From Crambe crambe (taxonomy: Eukaryota; Porifera; Demospongiae; Poecilosclerida; Crambeidae): a stretch of 64,000 nt of DNA. The stretch spans positions 4,102,139 through 4,166,138 of the forward strand of contig OZ004596.1 of assembly GCA_963924555.1 (NCBI GenBank), written 5' to 3'. Under the pieces are notes generated by a model. That model was not told the DNA's origin. It saw only the letters and a program-made list of their open reading frames with translations, and ran no database searches. Every line of letters starts with the position of its first letter. The stretch's first letter is position 1. This document shows, in pieces, positions 23,076 to 34,932 of the stretch. Position numbers and translations under genes: made by a program.

Positions 23076-23438
23076 CTGAATTTCGTACACAAGACTTCAA
23101 TGCTCTATTCCACTGAATTTGTTCTGCCCGTCCATGAGCATAGGTGCACTCATCCCTTCTGCAAATTGTTGGTTCACACATTTTAACACTTCTTACATGA
23201 CCAGGAAAGTGTGGTGGCAATTCTCGAATAGACCTTTCAGTGGTTTCCAGCCTTTTCAACCTTTCATTCCACTTGACGAAAAAGCCATTAGTGATGTCAG
23301 GAAAGTGGGGACAGTCCACAATAGGAAAAATGCAGCGGTACTCATAAAAACACTCCCGGCAAATAAAAGCTTGATCTCTGGGGGAGATCGTCAAGAAAGA
23401 GGGACTGACATGTTCTGACTCAGCTAGCCATTCATCTC
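23076..23438 (-). CDS. CCCH zinc-finger exon 2, copy 1
   Basis: A symmetric phase 1-1 exon of 363 bp, almost identical to the exon at 19,600 (GDEWLAESEHVSPSFL...). The finger is MCEPTICRRDECTYAHGRAE. The intron behind it (23,440-23,775) matches the intron behind the 19,600 exon (19,963-20,297), so the duplicated unit is exon plus intron. Confidence 0.8.
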
Positions 23439-23843
23439 CTACAACAACACATATCAAACATGTCAAAATTATGCCTGTACCATGAATACTATACCTGAAA
23501 CTCCATTGATGGATCTACCTAAACAACTAAACCCAAGCATGGTAAAGGATTGCAACTATCACGTGGTGAAACCAGTATCACAGTGGCCGAAATGTACTCA
23601 CTGAAACACCAATTAGTGCTTACATGTGTAATTATCACTCATTAGTAACATTTATACTTCATTCCTTACCATGTGCTCTCTAGCACCCAGGCTTGGTGAG
23701 GAAAAGTGTCCCCGGGTATAAATACTAGACATAGCTAACTGCATGGCATAGCTAAATCACTATAAGCAGCTCACTATTTAATAAACACTGAATTATATAA
23801 CACATAGACTGGCTAAACATAAACCCCCCATCAAAGTATGTAC

Positions 23844-24209
23844 CTAAATTTCGTACACAAGACTTCAATGCTCTATTCCACTGAATTTGTTCTGCCCGTC
23901 CATGAGCATAGGTGCACTCATCCCTTCTGCAAATTGTTGGTTCACACATTTTAACACTTCTTACATGACCAGGAAAGTGTGGTGGCAATTCTCGAATAGA
24001 CCTTTCAGTGGTTTCCAGCCTTTCCAGCCTTTCATTCCACTTGACGAAAAAGCCATTAGTGACGTCAGGAAAGTGGGGACAGTCCACAATAGGAAAAATG
24101 TGGCGGTACTCATAAAAGCACCCTCGGCAAATGAAAGCTTGATCTTTGGGGGAGATCTTCAAGAAAGAGAGACTGACATGTCCTGACTTAGCAAGCCATT
24201 CTTTATCTC
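23844..24209 (-). CDS. CCCH zinc-finger exon 1 (5'-most seen), copy 1
   Basis: A symmetric phase 1-1 exon of 366 bp (GDKEWLAKSGHVSLSFLKIS...). It is the most diverged of the three and has one extra codon. The finger MCEPTICRRDECTYAHGRAE is conserved. Phase 1 at its 5' end means an upstream exon with the start codon should exist. None is evident before the degenerate repeat at 24.4-25.0 kb and the 3' end of the next gene at 25,196, so the true start is unresolved. Confidence 0.78.
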
Positions 24210-24410
24210 CTGCAACAATACATTAAATTGATTTTCAATAAAAAATTTATGCCTATACCACCATAGCTAGATGGATGGCTGTGATAGCATACAATTCATC
24301 CTGTTCCAGTCCCTTGCTCCACTAATACCGACGCCATAAAGCCAGTGCCAATAACCAAAAACTTATATATTAATTATTCCGCGGAAACGCCATATATCTG
24401 TTAGTATACA

Positions 24411-25013
24411 CAAGCAAGCAAGGGAAAAAACATTCTGTGAAATGTAACAAGGGTAGGGATGAAGGATGTGCAACAATCCCTTGCATATACATTAGAGCTA
24501 AAGGTAGCTTCAGATACAGCTACCACAGTGCAGTAATGTACATACGTATATGTAGGGATTATCGGCTAGATATACAGAACAAAGATCGACTCCATTTCCT
24601 TCCTTCATCCCTACCCTTGTTTGCTTCCTTCTTTGAGCAATGGTCATAGTAGTACATGCCCTGTAATGTCTCCTTTTGCATAAACTCTTTGAGGAACAAT
24701 GAGTGGATTCATCCAGAAATGCTAATGTCTCCTTTTGTATAGACTCTTTTGAGAAAAGATCGTAGCCATAGAATTTGGAGTGGATTGCTGTAGCTTTAAT
24801 TATGGAGAAGAAGAAGAATGCGCTGCTTGCTGTATTTCTGAAACGGTAAGCTCCCTGCATGGTCCTGAAACTCGTTCTGCACTTTCTAGTAGGCTCTAGT
24901 AGGTAGGATATACATTCACTGTAGCTTTTGTTGAATCTGAGTGGAGAAACTGGACTTTCACTTTGTATATGCGGCAGCCATTTTTTCCCGTGTCACTGCT
25001 CTCATTGATAAAT
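24411..25013 (-). mobile_element. Degenerate Helitron-like copy, reverse orientation
   Basis: CAAGCAAGGGAAAAAACATT at 24,411 and the palindrome core around 24,425-24,630 resemble the 3' end of the insertion at 37,228-38,318. The block TTCTGAAACGGTAAGCTCCC to TCTAGTAGGCTCTAGTAGG matches the reverse complement of 37,360-37,440. It is worn, and the TC end near 25,013 is only approximate. Confidence 0.55.
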
Positions 25014-25195
25014 CCAATTCAGTACTTAGTGGCAGTGAAACATACTACAAATCTACAAAGTTTTGGTATTCATTAGGGGGGAAGATTTTACCAGGCTCTC
25101 TTATCAAGCTACACTCACTATAAATCTTTTTCAGAGCTAACCATTAATTAATAGGGGGCTACATTGAGATCACATTAAATAATAGGCAGCTACTT

Positions 25196-26992
25196 TTAGA
25201 GGTATCTATTATATGTGCTAGTTTTGGAAATACACTCACTCATATTGATATCATCATCTGGAATGGGAGGTTCAGGTTTAGAAGTATCCTCATAAGATTG
25301 TGGAGAGATTGCTGAAAGAGCATCGTGATTTGTAGTTTCGTCATGATCAGTTGCTGATCGGGGATCTTGAGTTCTTTCAAAAGCAAGATGAAACTCATAA
25401 GTTTCACAGTTAAATGATTGCACTCCAATTTCAAGCAGTTTTCTTTCTTGTTCATAACTCAATGGAAACACTTTCAGTCCACATTCATGAGGATATTTGA
25501 ATTCATACAGACCATTCTTTTCCTTGTGAAAGTTTAAAATAGTTAAATCCAATACACATGATAAGTTCTTCAAGAGATTTTCCATTGAACCAGAATCATT
25601 AACTCTCAAAAATAAGGACGAGTACGGATCTATAGTGCTGGCATAGTATGATGGTGTTGGTGACAATGGAGATTTTGGAGATGATGACTTTCCCATTGAT
25701 GGCGAAGTAATATCTGTGAATTATAAATAATATTATGAATCAAGTGAGTCAATGAGGAGGGAACTCCATAGGACAGCTTTGAAACTATGACATGGTAAAT
25801 TGTAATGGAGATGTGTAGCACATGCATCTAGAATGCTACATAATAATACATATATACCTTTTGACTTAGAGTGGAATAACTTCAATACTCCAATTTGTTT
25901 TAGTTGAACTATTTGTTTCTCATTCAAAGGAAATATTGTGTCTAAGTCATGAAAAGTATAGAAGATGAGTGTAATGGATCCAGGTTTCACTCCATGTAGG
26001 TATACCGGGACTCCTAATATGACTTTCAACTTAGATTCTAGCTCATAAACTTCTTCTGCTGGAACATCAAAAACTTTATCAGTCTCAATGTAGATCTTTG
26101 TTTTATTTTGCATAGAGGGATCTTCTGTGTCAATAGGTACTTCACAAAGTCTACGTTTACAATAAGCTTTGAATCTTGACTCATATTCAGTCAATCTCTT
26201 CTTGTCATCACTTGTGCCAAAGTTGCTAATGACACACTTCAAAATTCCAAAACTGAAGAAGGAACAGTGCTTAAAAATTGCTGGAAGTAATTTGTCGACC
26301 TTATCATATTCATTTATTCCTGGTATTTTGAGAATCTCAAGTGACATTTTCAGATTTGAAATCTTATCTTTACAGGTACTAGATAAAGACTCGACACTTT
26401 GAACAACCATAGCAACAAAGTCATATTGGATATTTCTGCTTTCCATTACCAATCTTCCCATGAGCCTTTTCTTCTCCTCTTCGTCCAAATGCTCAACTTC
26501 TAGAAAAGGAAACTTTTTACTGCCACCTATAGCTGACACAAATACTTTTCTCATCAAGACAGTGTAAGTTAACAATTTAGCCCACCTTCATCATTTGAAG
26601 AAGCAGTGCTATTTTGAAGGAAATCACATCTTTGTTCAGAATTTATATTCTCACTACTAATTGCTGGATTGCTAGTATGAGTTGACATGGAGGTAACTAT
26701 ATAGGAGAGATGTTGAAAATAATTACAGGGGGGAGGGGGGTGGGGATGGGAATGGGGAATACAGTGGAGTAGGAATAGGGGGTAGGGGCCCCCAATACTA
26801 TAGATGGAGGGGCACTTGAGTATATTGAAAGTAAAAATATAGCACCAAGGACCAAGCACCAAGCAATTACATGCATGAAAGCTGTCATTGCAGTGTGAAT
26901 GTAATGACGGAAGGCTTGATTACTTTGGACATTTTAAATTTAGATATTTGTTGCTATTATAATTATTACTGTGATCAACTTATTATTATTCT

Positions 26993-27040
<48 letters not shown>

Positions 27041-30000
27041 AAATGTCCTATTCCTACTCCACTGGGCTAAAAAGTACTTAACTCTGGCACTGGAGTGCTG
27101 AGAGCAACTATGGCTATGGTACATGTGTTGCAATTCATGGGTCCCCAGTAATCATGAAAAAGCCACAAACAAAAAAGTAGTTCTGAAAATAGCTAATAAA
27201 ACTTTACCCTAAATGCACCAGCCAATTTACATATCCAGTTTATTGGTTGTGTCCTTATGAATAATACAACAAAAATATATAAGTGGCTAAATGTTAAACA
27301 GCTTCAAGCAAAAGACATGACTTTCTTGCTATTTCTATTTATATCCCATGCGTGGGCAAGATCAAAGGGCCGCGGTGTGATTTATAAGCCATAATGTCCG
27401 TCTTCATGAACGACGGACATTATGAGTCATATTGTCTGTAGTCCATGGAAACAACATTTAATCTCCATGGAGACAAGAAAGCGCGGCCGCTAAAGCGTTA
27501 GGGTAAAGTTACTTTACTGTAGCTAGCCTAGTCTATACTCGCCTTAGCTAGCTATAGCAGGATATAAAATACTTATGACATGGGTGCCATGGGTTTTATG
27601 GATTATAAACAACCCTTGCCCTCGGGACTCGGGTTGTTTATAACCCATAAAACCCTGGCATCCATGTTATAACTATGTGTTTTTATCTCTTACAAGTCAG
27701 CTAAAAATGCATCTTTGTCAAAGTCTAGTTCAAAAGGCTGTACTTCAGGTGGCTGAAAGGGTCCATGGGGTGGTACTTGTGGAGAGGGCATGCTACTTTG
27801 GCAAAATACCACACTGCAGCCATGGAAATTGTATGTTGGAGCAGAAGCAAGAGTGGAAATAGCTGTGCCAAGAGTATTATTGCACTTCAGTTCACAAGAA
27901 ACTGGTACTTGAAACTCCTCTTGTTTTGTAGATGAAAGAACCTTGCACACAGCTTGCTGTTGTTCAATTGTGGTTCGTTCATACTGCTGAAGACCTGGTA
28001 AAGAGCGGTGTCCTGTCCATTGCTGGATAATTTTTAGAGTAGAGTATTTTGGTGGGTACTCATTTCCATTTTGCTTGCGAGTTTCTGCAACATATAGAGC
28101 TAACCACTTGTTGAGAGATGCAGCATCAGCAGATTCTAGTAGTTCATCTGGAATTTGCTTCTTGACATTATCAGCAAAAAAGTGTAGGTTTCTACTTTGC
28201 TTCCAGGAGGTAAAATTGGAGAGAGCCCATTATTTTTTGGCACAAATTTCTTTATCAGCTTTTCCTCCTCGCATTCGTCTATGAACTTCCACCTTTCTTG
28301 ATGCAGACAAGGCTTTTTGCTGGCACTAGGAGCTTCATTCTCTTTCTCAGCCATTCGTGGTAACTAGGGAGTAATAATTTCCGCGTGCATGCGCATTTGC
28401 CATTTATGACACGCCCACTAGGGCTGTATCTGATTTATAAGCACGCACCCTCTTGCTTGTGCTTATAAATCAGATACATGCCCTAGTGGGCGTGTTATAA
28501 CTATAACATTATATAAATATATATGTATATATATTTCTACAAGTTTATGGTTTCTTTCTATTTTGCATGCACATGTACTCAAAGTTGTAACTATACTTTG
28601 GCACTGGGTACGATTCATGACTATCTAGCTTGTCAGTTAGATGTGAAAATATAAGCTATGAATTATGTGGGAAAGGAACCTGTGGGATGGAATTTTGTTA
28701 CTGTTTAACAGTTTATACAGGACTCATGGAGTCATTTGATTAGTATCTACTTCCATTACGGTCATGTTCAAACTCATGTACTTTCAAAAGAGCCATGCAC
28801 CTTTAAGCTAGCTAGCTAACACATTTACCTTCATCTGTGCCAATTTTGTTGTTTGTTTTCATTAGCTCAGAATGGTTCTCAGAGTATGATCGAGAGACAA
28901 TGCTCGCTGATGATGTTTGAGTTTCTACATTCTCCATAGAGACAGTTACAGGAGTTGCAAGATCCAAAGACGAGTCTATACAATAAAAAGTAGTTTCATA
29001 TTGTTATACTACCAAAGTTATCCAAAGTATAAATCTCTGTGCAACATATTATAATAGTTATAGCTATAGCTGTACATATTCTTGGAAGTAGTGATGGCTG
29101 TGTGTGGTTCAAAAAAGCTCAGCAACAAGAGAGTGAACTTCAGTCAAGTAACCTACCCATCACCAACATTACCAAACTACGAGCTGACTATTCCTACTTC
29201 ACTCCCATGACCTTGACCTCACAACTGACTAGCGAATCTGTCATTAGCTTTCTCTCTTGATGTTGGTCTCTCAATGCTCAGAGTGTAAACCCTAGGCACT
29301 AGTCTAACTTGGATAGCAGGATCACAGCATCCAGTTGCCTATAATAAAATAATAGAGCATTACATCAAAAAAAGATGATGAACAAGTAAAGGAAAAAATA
29401 TGTGCAGTTCAAAAAAGTTCAGCAATAAGACAGTGAACTTCAGGTCAAGAATCACGTGTATGGAGTGGGGCATAGTGCACTGCAAAAATGTCTGCCATGT
29501 TGTAGGTTGAAAGCTAGCAAGTTGGAAAATGATGTGCTATTTTTTGAATATATCGAGTTAAAGGTAAAGGATTATAGCGCAGTCAAATTGAATAGTGTGC
29601 TGATGATGATGATGATGATGATGAATGACCAGATGAAAACGGCGATTTTAGAAGTCGCTGTAAAATGATATTGTTCTGCTCTTCATTAGCACATTGAAGG
29701 TGTTCTGTTAGGAGTTGCTAACTGTAGGAGAGAAGTATCAGAGATTCTGTGCCATCCCTACTTAGAGAGTACTATCGTACTCTCTGATTAGCTGTTATTT
29801 CTTTCTGGCACAGTACCTTCTTAAACGATTTTCAGCTAGATAGCTTTTGCTTCTAAAGAAAAGTTAATTCTGATCATTGTAGCTACTTATAGTTTCATAG
29901 TGATGCTAGCAGTCTTTTAATACTCCAAGTCAGTGTGAAGGACCAGAATTATATCACTTATCATGCAACATACTCGAGAGGTTGTTTGATATATCCATAG

Positions 30001-31925
30001 GATTGCTGATTTAAGAGGTGGTTAGTATGCCTGTGGCCATGGTAAGTCATCGTCTGTAAACGATTTTGATCTTGCTGTCTTCATATGCATAGGTGCACAC
30101 ATTGAATCCACATCATTCCAGTATATTTAGCCATGTGAGAGGAGTGTGGAAACAGAAACTCAAAGTGGAAATACTGAAAGCATATACTCCTTCAGAAGTA
30201 CATTACATTGCATTCATGTTGCTTATTCTTCTATACTTGGTATGTGGTTACCCTTGTTATATACCAAGTAGAAAATAGCTAAATAAATAAATATATGAGT
30301 TAGAGTGGAATATGGCGAACATGCCCCCAGAAGTTGTTACTCCATGAAGCTCTCCACCACATAAGGAGTACCCTAAACGACATAGGAGACCTCCAGATCG
30401 ATTTCCAAAGTGATTGTACACTTGACATTTTTGGTAAGTGTTTCGTGGTAAACATTACACCTTCATTGTATGCAGCTGCCTGGTTGGAAACCAATTCACT
30501 CCCAAAACTTCCAGCTTCCCCCCCCCCCCCCCCCCCCCCCCCCACCTCCAAATTTCCATTGCAATACATAGTACAGGTCCATTAACACCCCTAGACATGC
30601 TAGTCTCGTGTAGCCAGACCCGATTCTTTCCTTTTTCTTGGGGGCGGGGGGAAAGAAAGGGTCTGGTCAAACTCGCATGAATGCATTATTTTGCCAGTCC
30701 TGGATTTTTCACCGACTGGAAGGGATGTGGTTACATAAATTTAAGTAGTGCGAAAGAAAAGTATGTACATGTACAGCTAGCTAAGTGCTTCTTTTTTATT
30801 TTGACGGCCGGTTGCTAGTGCTATAGCAGTAGGTAATTCTGCTGTGGGTACCCATATTGAAATAACAAGCTAAGTCTGTGCAGTAAGGTAGCTAATAATG
30901 ATCATCTTGTCAAATACACCAAGCAAAAGTGAAGACTTTCCATAGCCCAGTAGGTAAAGACATGAATGTATCATGACCCTGCACAAAAGAGAATATGGCC
31001 TCAGCTTGCTGGCCTTTAACTCCAATCAATAGGCTCTGGAACACTCATTGATTTGCTCCATCTCTATTTGATGTGCACTAATGTGCATGCAAAATATTAC
31101 TCGATATTATTGCCTGCTTCAAAAAATTGCTGACTGTGCAAAGCGAAACGTTTATCAGCAACTGCAGCTGCTAGCTAAAAGTCAGTTTGCATTTTTATTT
31201 TTTTTTCAAAACATCAAGTCACTCAAGTGGGCATGGTTTGATATGCAAAAGGGTGTGGTTAGGGAAAAGTGGCCAAGGCAAAAAAAATATATATATTTTT
31301 TCCCACACACAAGCACGCAGATATTCTTCCCCCCTATTGAAAAATCCTAGATGGAACCCTGAAGGGGTTGAGTTGCCACCAAATATTGCACATCACCCTA
31401 GTAAGCCTCCCTCCCTCATCCGATTTGAGCAAGTGAAGGAGGTATTAAGTCACATTGTTGGCCTAATCAGGAGTGCAGGCTGGGGAAGTTGAGTCTTGAC
31501 TATGACCAGGTAGCTAGCTGATTTGCTTTACACTCTAATCTGCTCATCACAGACTGAGAAACTGCACTAGATGTGGGAGTATTGAGTTAAAATTCACCTT
31601 TAAAGAGCTCACAAATCTTCAAGGCATCATCTGTCCTCTCTATCTCCAAGAGAGCTTCAATCAGTTTTCTATAAGTCGCAAGTACACTGAATTTTTGCTG
31701 CCACTCTTTCAAAAAGGCACTTCTCTTCCTCCCCTCCTCATGATAGTCTTTTTCAATGTCCTCCACTACTTGTTGAGCGATGCCCAGATGTGGAGCCAAA
31801 CTTCTCCACTCACTGAGCGAGCGAGATACTGCATTGAACCGATCAATAGTCACTCTTGTGTCCAGAACACGTTCATCTGTTAACTGGCAACGTCGTACTA
31901 GTTCAGTAACGCTCATAGAAGTCAT
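25196..31925 (-). CDS. Death-like-domain protein, five exons, complete
   Basis: Exons 31,925-31,598, 28,975-28,829, 26,696-26,586, 26,526-25,858 and 25,713-25,196 all join in phase 1 and sum to 1,773 bases (590 codons plus stop). Residues about 10-105 form a Death-type six-helix fold (SVTELVRRCQLTDERVLDTR...SRSLSEWRSLAPHLGIAQ...DDALKICELFKG). A Ser/Thr-rich linker follows. Residues about 200-420 (FVAMVVQSVESLSSTC..., FFSFGILKCVISNFGTSDDK, YCKRRLCEVP, VLGVPVYLHGVKPGSITL) resemble a region I associate with invertebrate Death-domain and NACHT-type proteins; this is from memory and not a database match. The last exon has a similar second module (SSLFLRVNDSGSMENLLKNL). An alternative upstream in-frame ATG lies at 31,979. 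A cytoplasmic signalling adaptor is inferred. Confidence 0.78.
26995..27037 (+). repeat. Uninterrupted run of 43 C
   Basis: A homopolymer in intron 2 of the Death-domain gene, which reads as poly-G on the coding strand. The length may not be exact in an assembled sequence. Confidence 0.9.
27366..27436. repeat. Hairpin around a 15-bp inverted repeat
   Basis: CATAATGTCCGTCTTCATGA and its near complement ACGACGGACATTATG form a perfect stem with a short loop at about 27,390-27,425, just outside the Crypton-like remnant. It may belong to the same or a neighbouring element. Confidence 0.5.
27570..28504 (-). mobile_element. Crypton-like (DUF3504 tyrosine-recombinase type) deletion derivative
   Basis: On the minus strand, 28,354-28,136 encodes MAEKENEAPSASKKPCLHQE...VPKNN. 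The frame then resumes with LNKWLALYVAETRKQNGNEY, WTGHRSLPGLQQYERT and TIEQQQAVCKVLSS, ending at 27,690. The TGHRS...YER motif is the C-terminal recombinase signature of Crypton/DUF3504 proteins, and most of the catalytic core between the two parts is missing. Hairpins of about 40-bp arms flank the coding remnant (27,575-27,672 and 28,420-28,500). The word TGTTATAACTAT follows both (27,665-27,676 and 28,493-28,504). It lies in intron 2 of the Death-domain gene. Family assignment is from motif memory. Confidence 0.5.
29690..29787 (-). mobile_element. Helitron-like 5' end fragment
   Basis: Read on the minus strand, A|TCAGAGAGTAC...GTACTCTCTAAGTAGGGATG starts at 29,787, and the sequence to about 29,690 resembles 48,762-48,885 on the plus strand (CAACTCCTAAC...AGAACACCTTCAATGTGCTA). 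Its 3' end was not found. Confidence 0.55.
30518..30543 (+). repeat. Run of 26 C
   Basis: A homopolymer in intron 1 of the Death-domain gene. Confidence 0.9.
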
Positions 31926-32003
31926 GATGACCCCTGGCCTTGTATCCAAAAGGGGTGTGTCTGGATTATTCACACGCATGCGTAAATAAATCCCTGGGGA
32001 CTT

Positions 32004-32192
32004 GTGATCGTGATGAATGGGACTGCAGTTGCCATGTTCGAAGGGAGAGTGGAGGTGTGCTTTTCAGGAGAATGGATATCAGTGTGCGATTCCATGTGGG
32101 ATTTTTTGGGTGCAGATGTGACATGCAGGCAACTAGGTCTTTTAGGAATTGCTCCACGTATTAAAGCAGACCTCGACCACATACAGTTTTAA
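32004..32192 (+). pseudogene. SRCR-domain N-terminal half (plus strand)
   Basis: [20 protein letters not shown] and [20 protein letters not shown] give the first half of a scavenger receptor cysteine-rich domain (EGRVEV, GEW..VCD, W, A.V.CRQLG). The frame stops at 32,192 without the second half. It lies a few bases upstream of the Death-domain gene, on the opposite strand. It could be one exon of a lost receptor gene or a translocated fragment. Confidence 0.65.
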
Positions 32193-32347
32193 GGTGCCAG
32201 AGACTGAGTTGCTTGGTGAAGCAATCTCCATTCATGCCTGCCACATGTAACATTATTTATCCACATTCCTCCTGTCCCACTACCAAAAGAATCAATAGCA
32301 ATCGATGATGCTCCATCACCATCACCTAATATAAGGCATAAAGGCAC
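32189..32347 (-). pseudogene. SRCR-domain C-terminal half (minus strand)
   Basis: After a TTGCAG acceptor at 32,348 the minus strand reads SIAIDSFGSGTGGMWINNVT then CGRHEWRLL, which fits the second half of an SRCR domain (FG.G.G.IW..NV.C.G.E). It stops at a TAA at 32,189. Its orientation is opposite to the adjacent first half at 32,004-32,192. Confidence 0.5.
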
Positions 32348-32561
32348 CTGCAACATGAGAATAGAATTTTAGGGGAAGACATGAGCATAACTGGATGAAG
32401 TATCAGCAATTTCCTCCTAGCACTTCTCCACATTGTCGCCATGCTGATAGCTAAATCTAATTTTTAGAAAGGAATACTACAAGCAATATTATTTTTAGTA
32501 CTTCTCAAAGTTACCAAGCAAAGTGGGTGAGCCACACATTGACAGCAAAAATAAATACTAG

Positions 32562-34811
32562 CTAATTATAAAAATCAATATATTTATTGTGCATTATTCT
32601 GTTTTTCAACCATGATGCTTCAGATTCTCCATCACTGTTGTCCATCCAAGACTGCAGGGTATTTCTCTGCATGGAGCGAATATACAAATGATTGTTACTG
32701 AGATGAAATCTTATCACCACTGAAAATCATGAGCAGTGGTCCATGATAATTATCCTGCACAGCTATAAATTACCCTTAATTGTACCTTGTATTTTTCTTA
32801 TATGTCCATAAAGTCTCAGTTCTTGGAGTCCTTTGGCCAGTTCCCTCCATGTTGGCATATTATTTGCACAAAACCTCATGACATAATCTTGCATCCTCAA
32901 CCAAGCACTAGCCATACCCATGTGGATGGAGCCTGGTGACATTCTATGCATGGTAGCTGGAAGGAGACCCAATGCTTGGCCCAATTCTTTCACTTGATTT
33001 GGATCAAGATCAGCAATGATAGTCGTAACTTGGAAAGTATGCTCAACTCCTGTAAGTCATAGAATTAGTGTGTAGCTACCAAACACTTATGGAGGAGTTA
33101 AATATCGATGTGAAGCTAAAAGCATGTGTGTGTAAGATGAGGTCTTTCAAATGATGAAGGCTAAGGAAAAAACTAAGGGCATGGTTAAGATATTCACTAT
33201 ATAAGTTTCCAATTTCTGTCCAACTGTGTATGAGGAAGAGAGTGTACTATATACTCACTTAGTTCAGTAGTTCCATCGATCCTTCCCAGGTCAGTGGGCT
33301 CTGTGGAGGTTTGCACTATACAGGAAGCTATATAGTATAATAGTGAACGTAATTTCTGTTACTGGATGGCTCAATTCAATATGATTTGATTCATGATTTT
33401 GCAGATAAGTGCAATGGGTAGTGGACTAACTACTGAAAGTGTGGAAACTGACCAGGGAATAGTCTGCTTGACTAGTTCAGTAGTGCCTGAATTTGTCAGT
33501 ACAGTTAGTACAGGGGGAGGGTCTGGTGAAAGTGATCCTTTCAGGCATAATTAATGCACAAGGCAATAGTAGTTCTGAACATATAAATTGATAAGTATAG
33601 CTACTTATCATCCAATTGATTAAAAGGAAGTTGCCATCATTCAGTAGCATACATGAAAAGATGTTGCTATACCTGGTGGTGGTACTGTAAAAGTGCACTC
33701 TTCATCAAGTCCAATTACTCTCAGTGTGAGAGGTTCTGATCTATTTGGAGGGAAGGTGATTTGGATTCTAGGAGGGAAGTCTGACATCCTTGAAGCACTC
33801 CTATAATTGGTCTCAGGGAAGTCAATCTCCCTTTTTTTAATCTATACAAAAATAGATCATCACTGAAGTCCCTACAAAGCTTCGCAATATTCACACCAAA
33901 AATGTGATTTGGGTATGAGCATTTTGAGTTTTGGTGTGTTCATATCCGTGCAGGATGACTGTAAATGCTTACTTTGTTTTTATCCATTGTACAATTCCCT
34001 TCAAGAGTAACTTCTTCACTTTCCATTGTTAAACAATTGTAGACAGTACGGCATTCAGCTCTAGATGTTATTCCAGTGTGATTTTGGGGGATATGCTTAT
34101 CACAATGCTGCATAATTAAGCAGATTCAAACAGACAGGTAGTTACTGTATGCATAATGCACATTACCTGTATATAATGTGCATGCTCAGGACACATGCAA
34201 AACACAGCGATTTTTGCATCCATTGTTCTATAAAGTCTTGCTGAGTATAGAATTTGACCTGATTCAAAAAGATAGTTAAATTTAAAAAAAGTAAAATCAG
34301 CTATACAGTTAGCTACCTCTTATCCTCCTTCTACTAAATATTCTCCACCAACTGAAATTGATTAGTTCTATTTCCCCATATTGACTTCGAAACTTTCCTT
34401 TGACTCTTTCTCCTTCCTCTTCCTTGAAAACATAAACTGGATCAGGTCCTCTATATTCTGGAACCGAACTGGCCCTCAGAAACACCATACTTTTGCAATC
34501 ATTTTCATTTTTTGTTCTAATATAATGTTGCATCTTCACTAAAAGTGGCTTTTTCAACTCTATTTTCTTGCTTGTTTCTATGAGATAGGCTGGACTAGCT
34601 GGCTCAAAACCCTTTGGCGTTTCAAAGATTTCATTAAAACTAGGCTGGATAACTAGCTCCACAGACTCCATTGGTGAGATTGAGCCTTCAGGAATGACTA
34701 TAGATAATCCCATATCATCTCGATGGTCTACTTCTTTTCCTGCATGTGGGATTTTTTCAATGACTCTTGCACCATTGGTGCTTATAATTTCATCTTCACA
34801 GAAATCCATCC
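32562..34811 (-). CDS. ZU5 / UPA-like / Death-domain segment, copy 2
   Basis: Exons at about 34,811-34,325, 34,259-34,168, 34,107-33,975, 33,840-33,675, 33,550-33,478, 33,333-33,265, 33,050-32,790 and 32,680-32,562 join in compatible phases. The first is a ZU5 domain nearly identical to copy 1. Next come exons in the UPA position (FPETNYRSASRMSDFPPRIQ), a Pro/Ser/Thr linker, and a Death domain (IIADLDPNQVKELGQALGLL, SAWLRMQDYVMRFCANNMPT, WRELAKGLQELRLYGHIRKI). The last exon has RNTLQSWMDNSDGESEASWL before the stop. ZU5-UPA-Death is the supramodule of UNC5 and PIDD. Upstream it either starts at an ATG at 34,857 or splices from the helicase exon. Confidence 0.8.
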
Positions 34812-34932
34812 CTGCAATATAAGAAATTCTGTGTGAAATGTCATATTTTTGGGGCATAGTTAATAATAATCAGAGGCCATTTCTACTGTAGCTACTTCTG
34901 CCTGCACACTTGCAATGGGACTATGATTATCA

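Larger units (their letters stand above)
28976..31597. other. Intron 1 of the Death-domain gene: repeat debris only
   Basis: I see no exon here. Recognisable pieces are a worn relative of the 60.4-kb palindrome (about 29,100-29,210), a GAT microsatellite (29,602-29,624), a minus-strand Helitron-like 5' end (about 29,690-29,787), a run of 26 C (30,518-30,543) and a short inverted repeat built on CCAGACCC/GGGTCTGG (30,608-30,668). Confidence 0.5.

Noticed and set aside
27366-28500. tRNA or structured RNA genes in the hairpins of this region
   Set aside because: The stems are long simple inverted repeats flanking a recombinase remnant, with no cloverleaf or known RNA motif.
29039-29260. Plus-strand frame with a hydrophobic start, looking like a small secreted protein
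   Set aside because: The sequence (GAGAGTGAACTTCAGTCAAG, CCTACTTCACTCCCATGACC) is a worn relative of the palindrome arms at 60.5 kb, so it is repeat DNA.
30300-30680. Glycine- and proline-rich frames on both strands
   Set aside because: They are translations of the 26-base C run and its surroundings.
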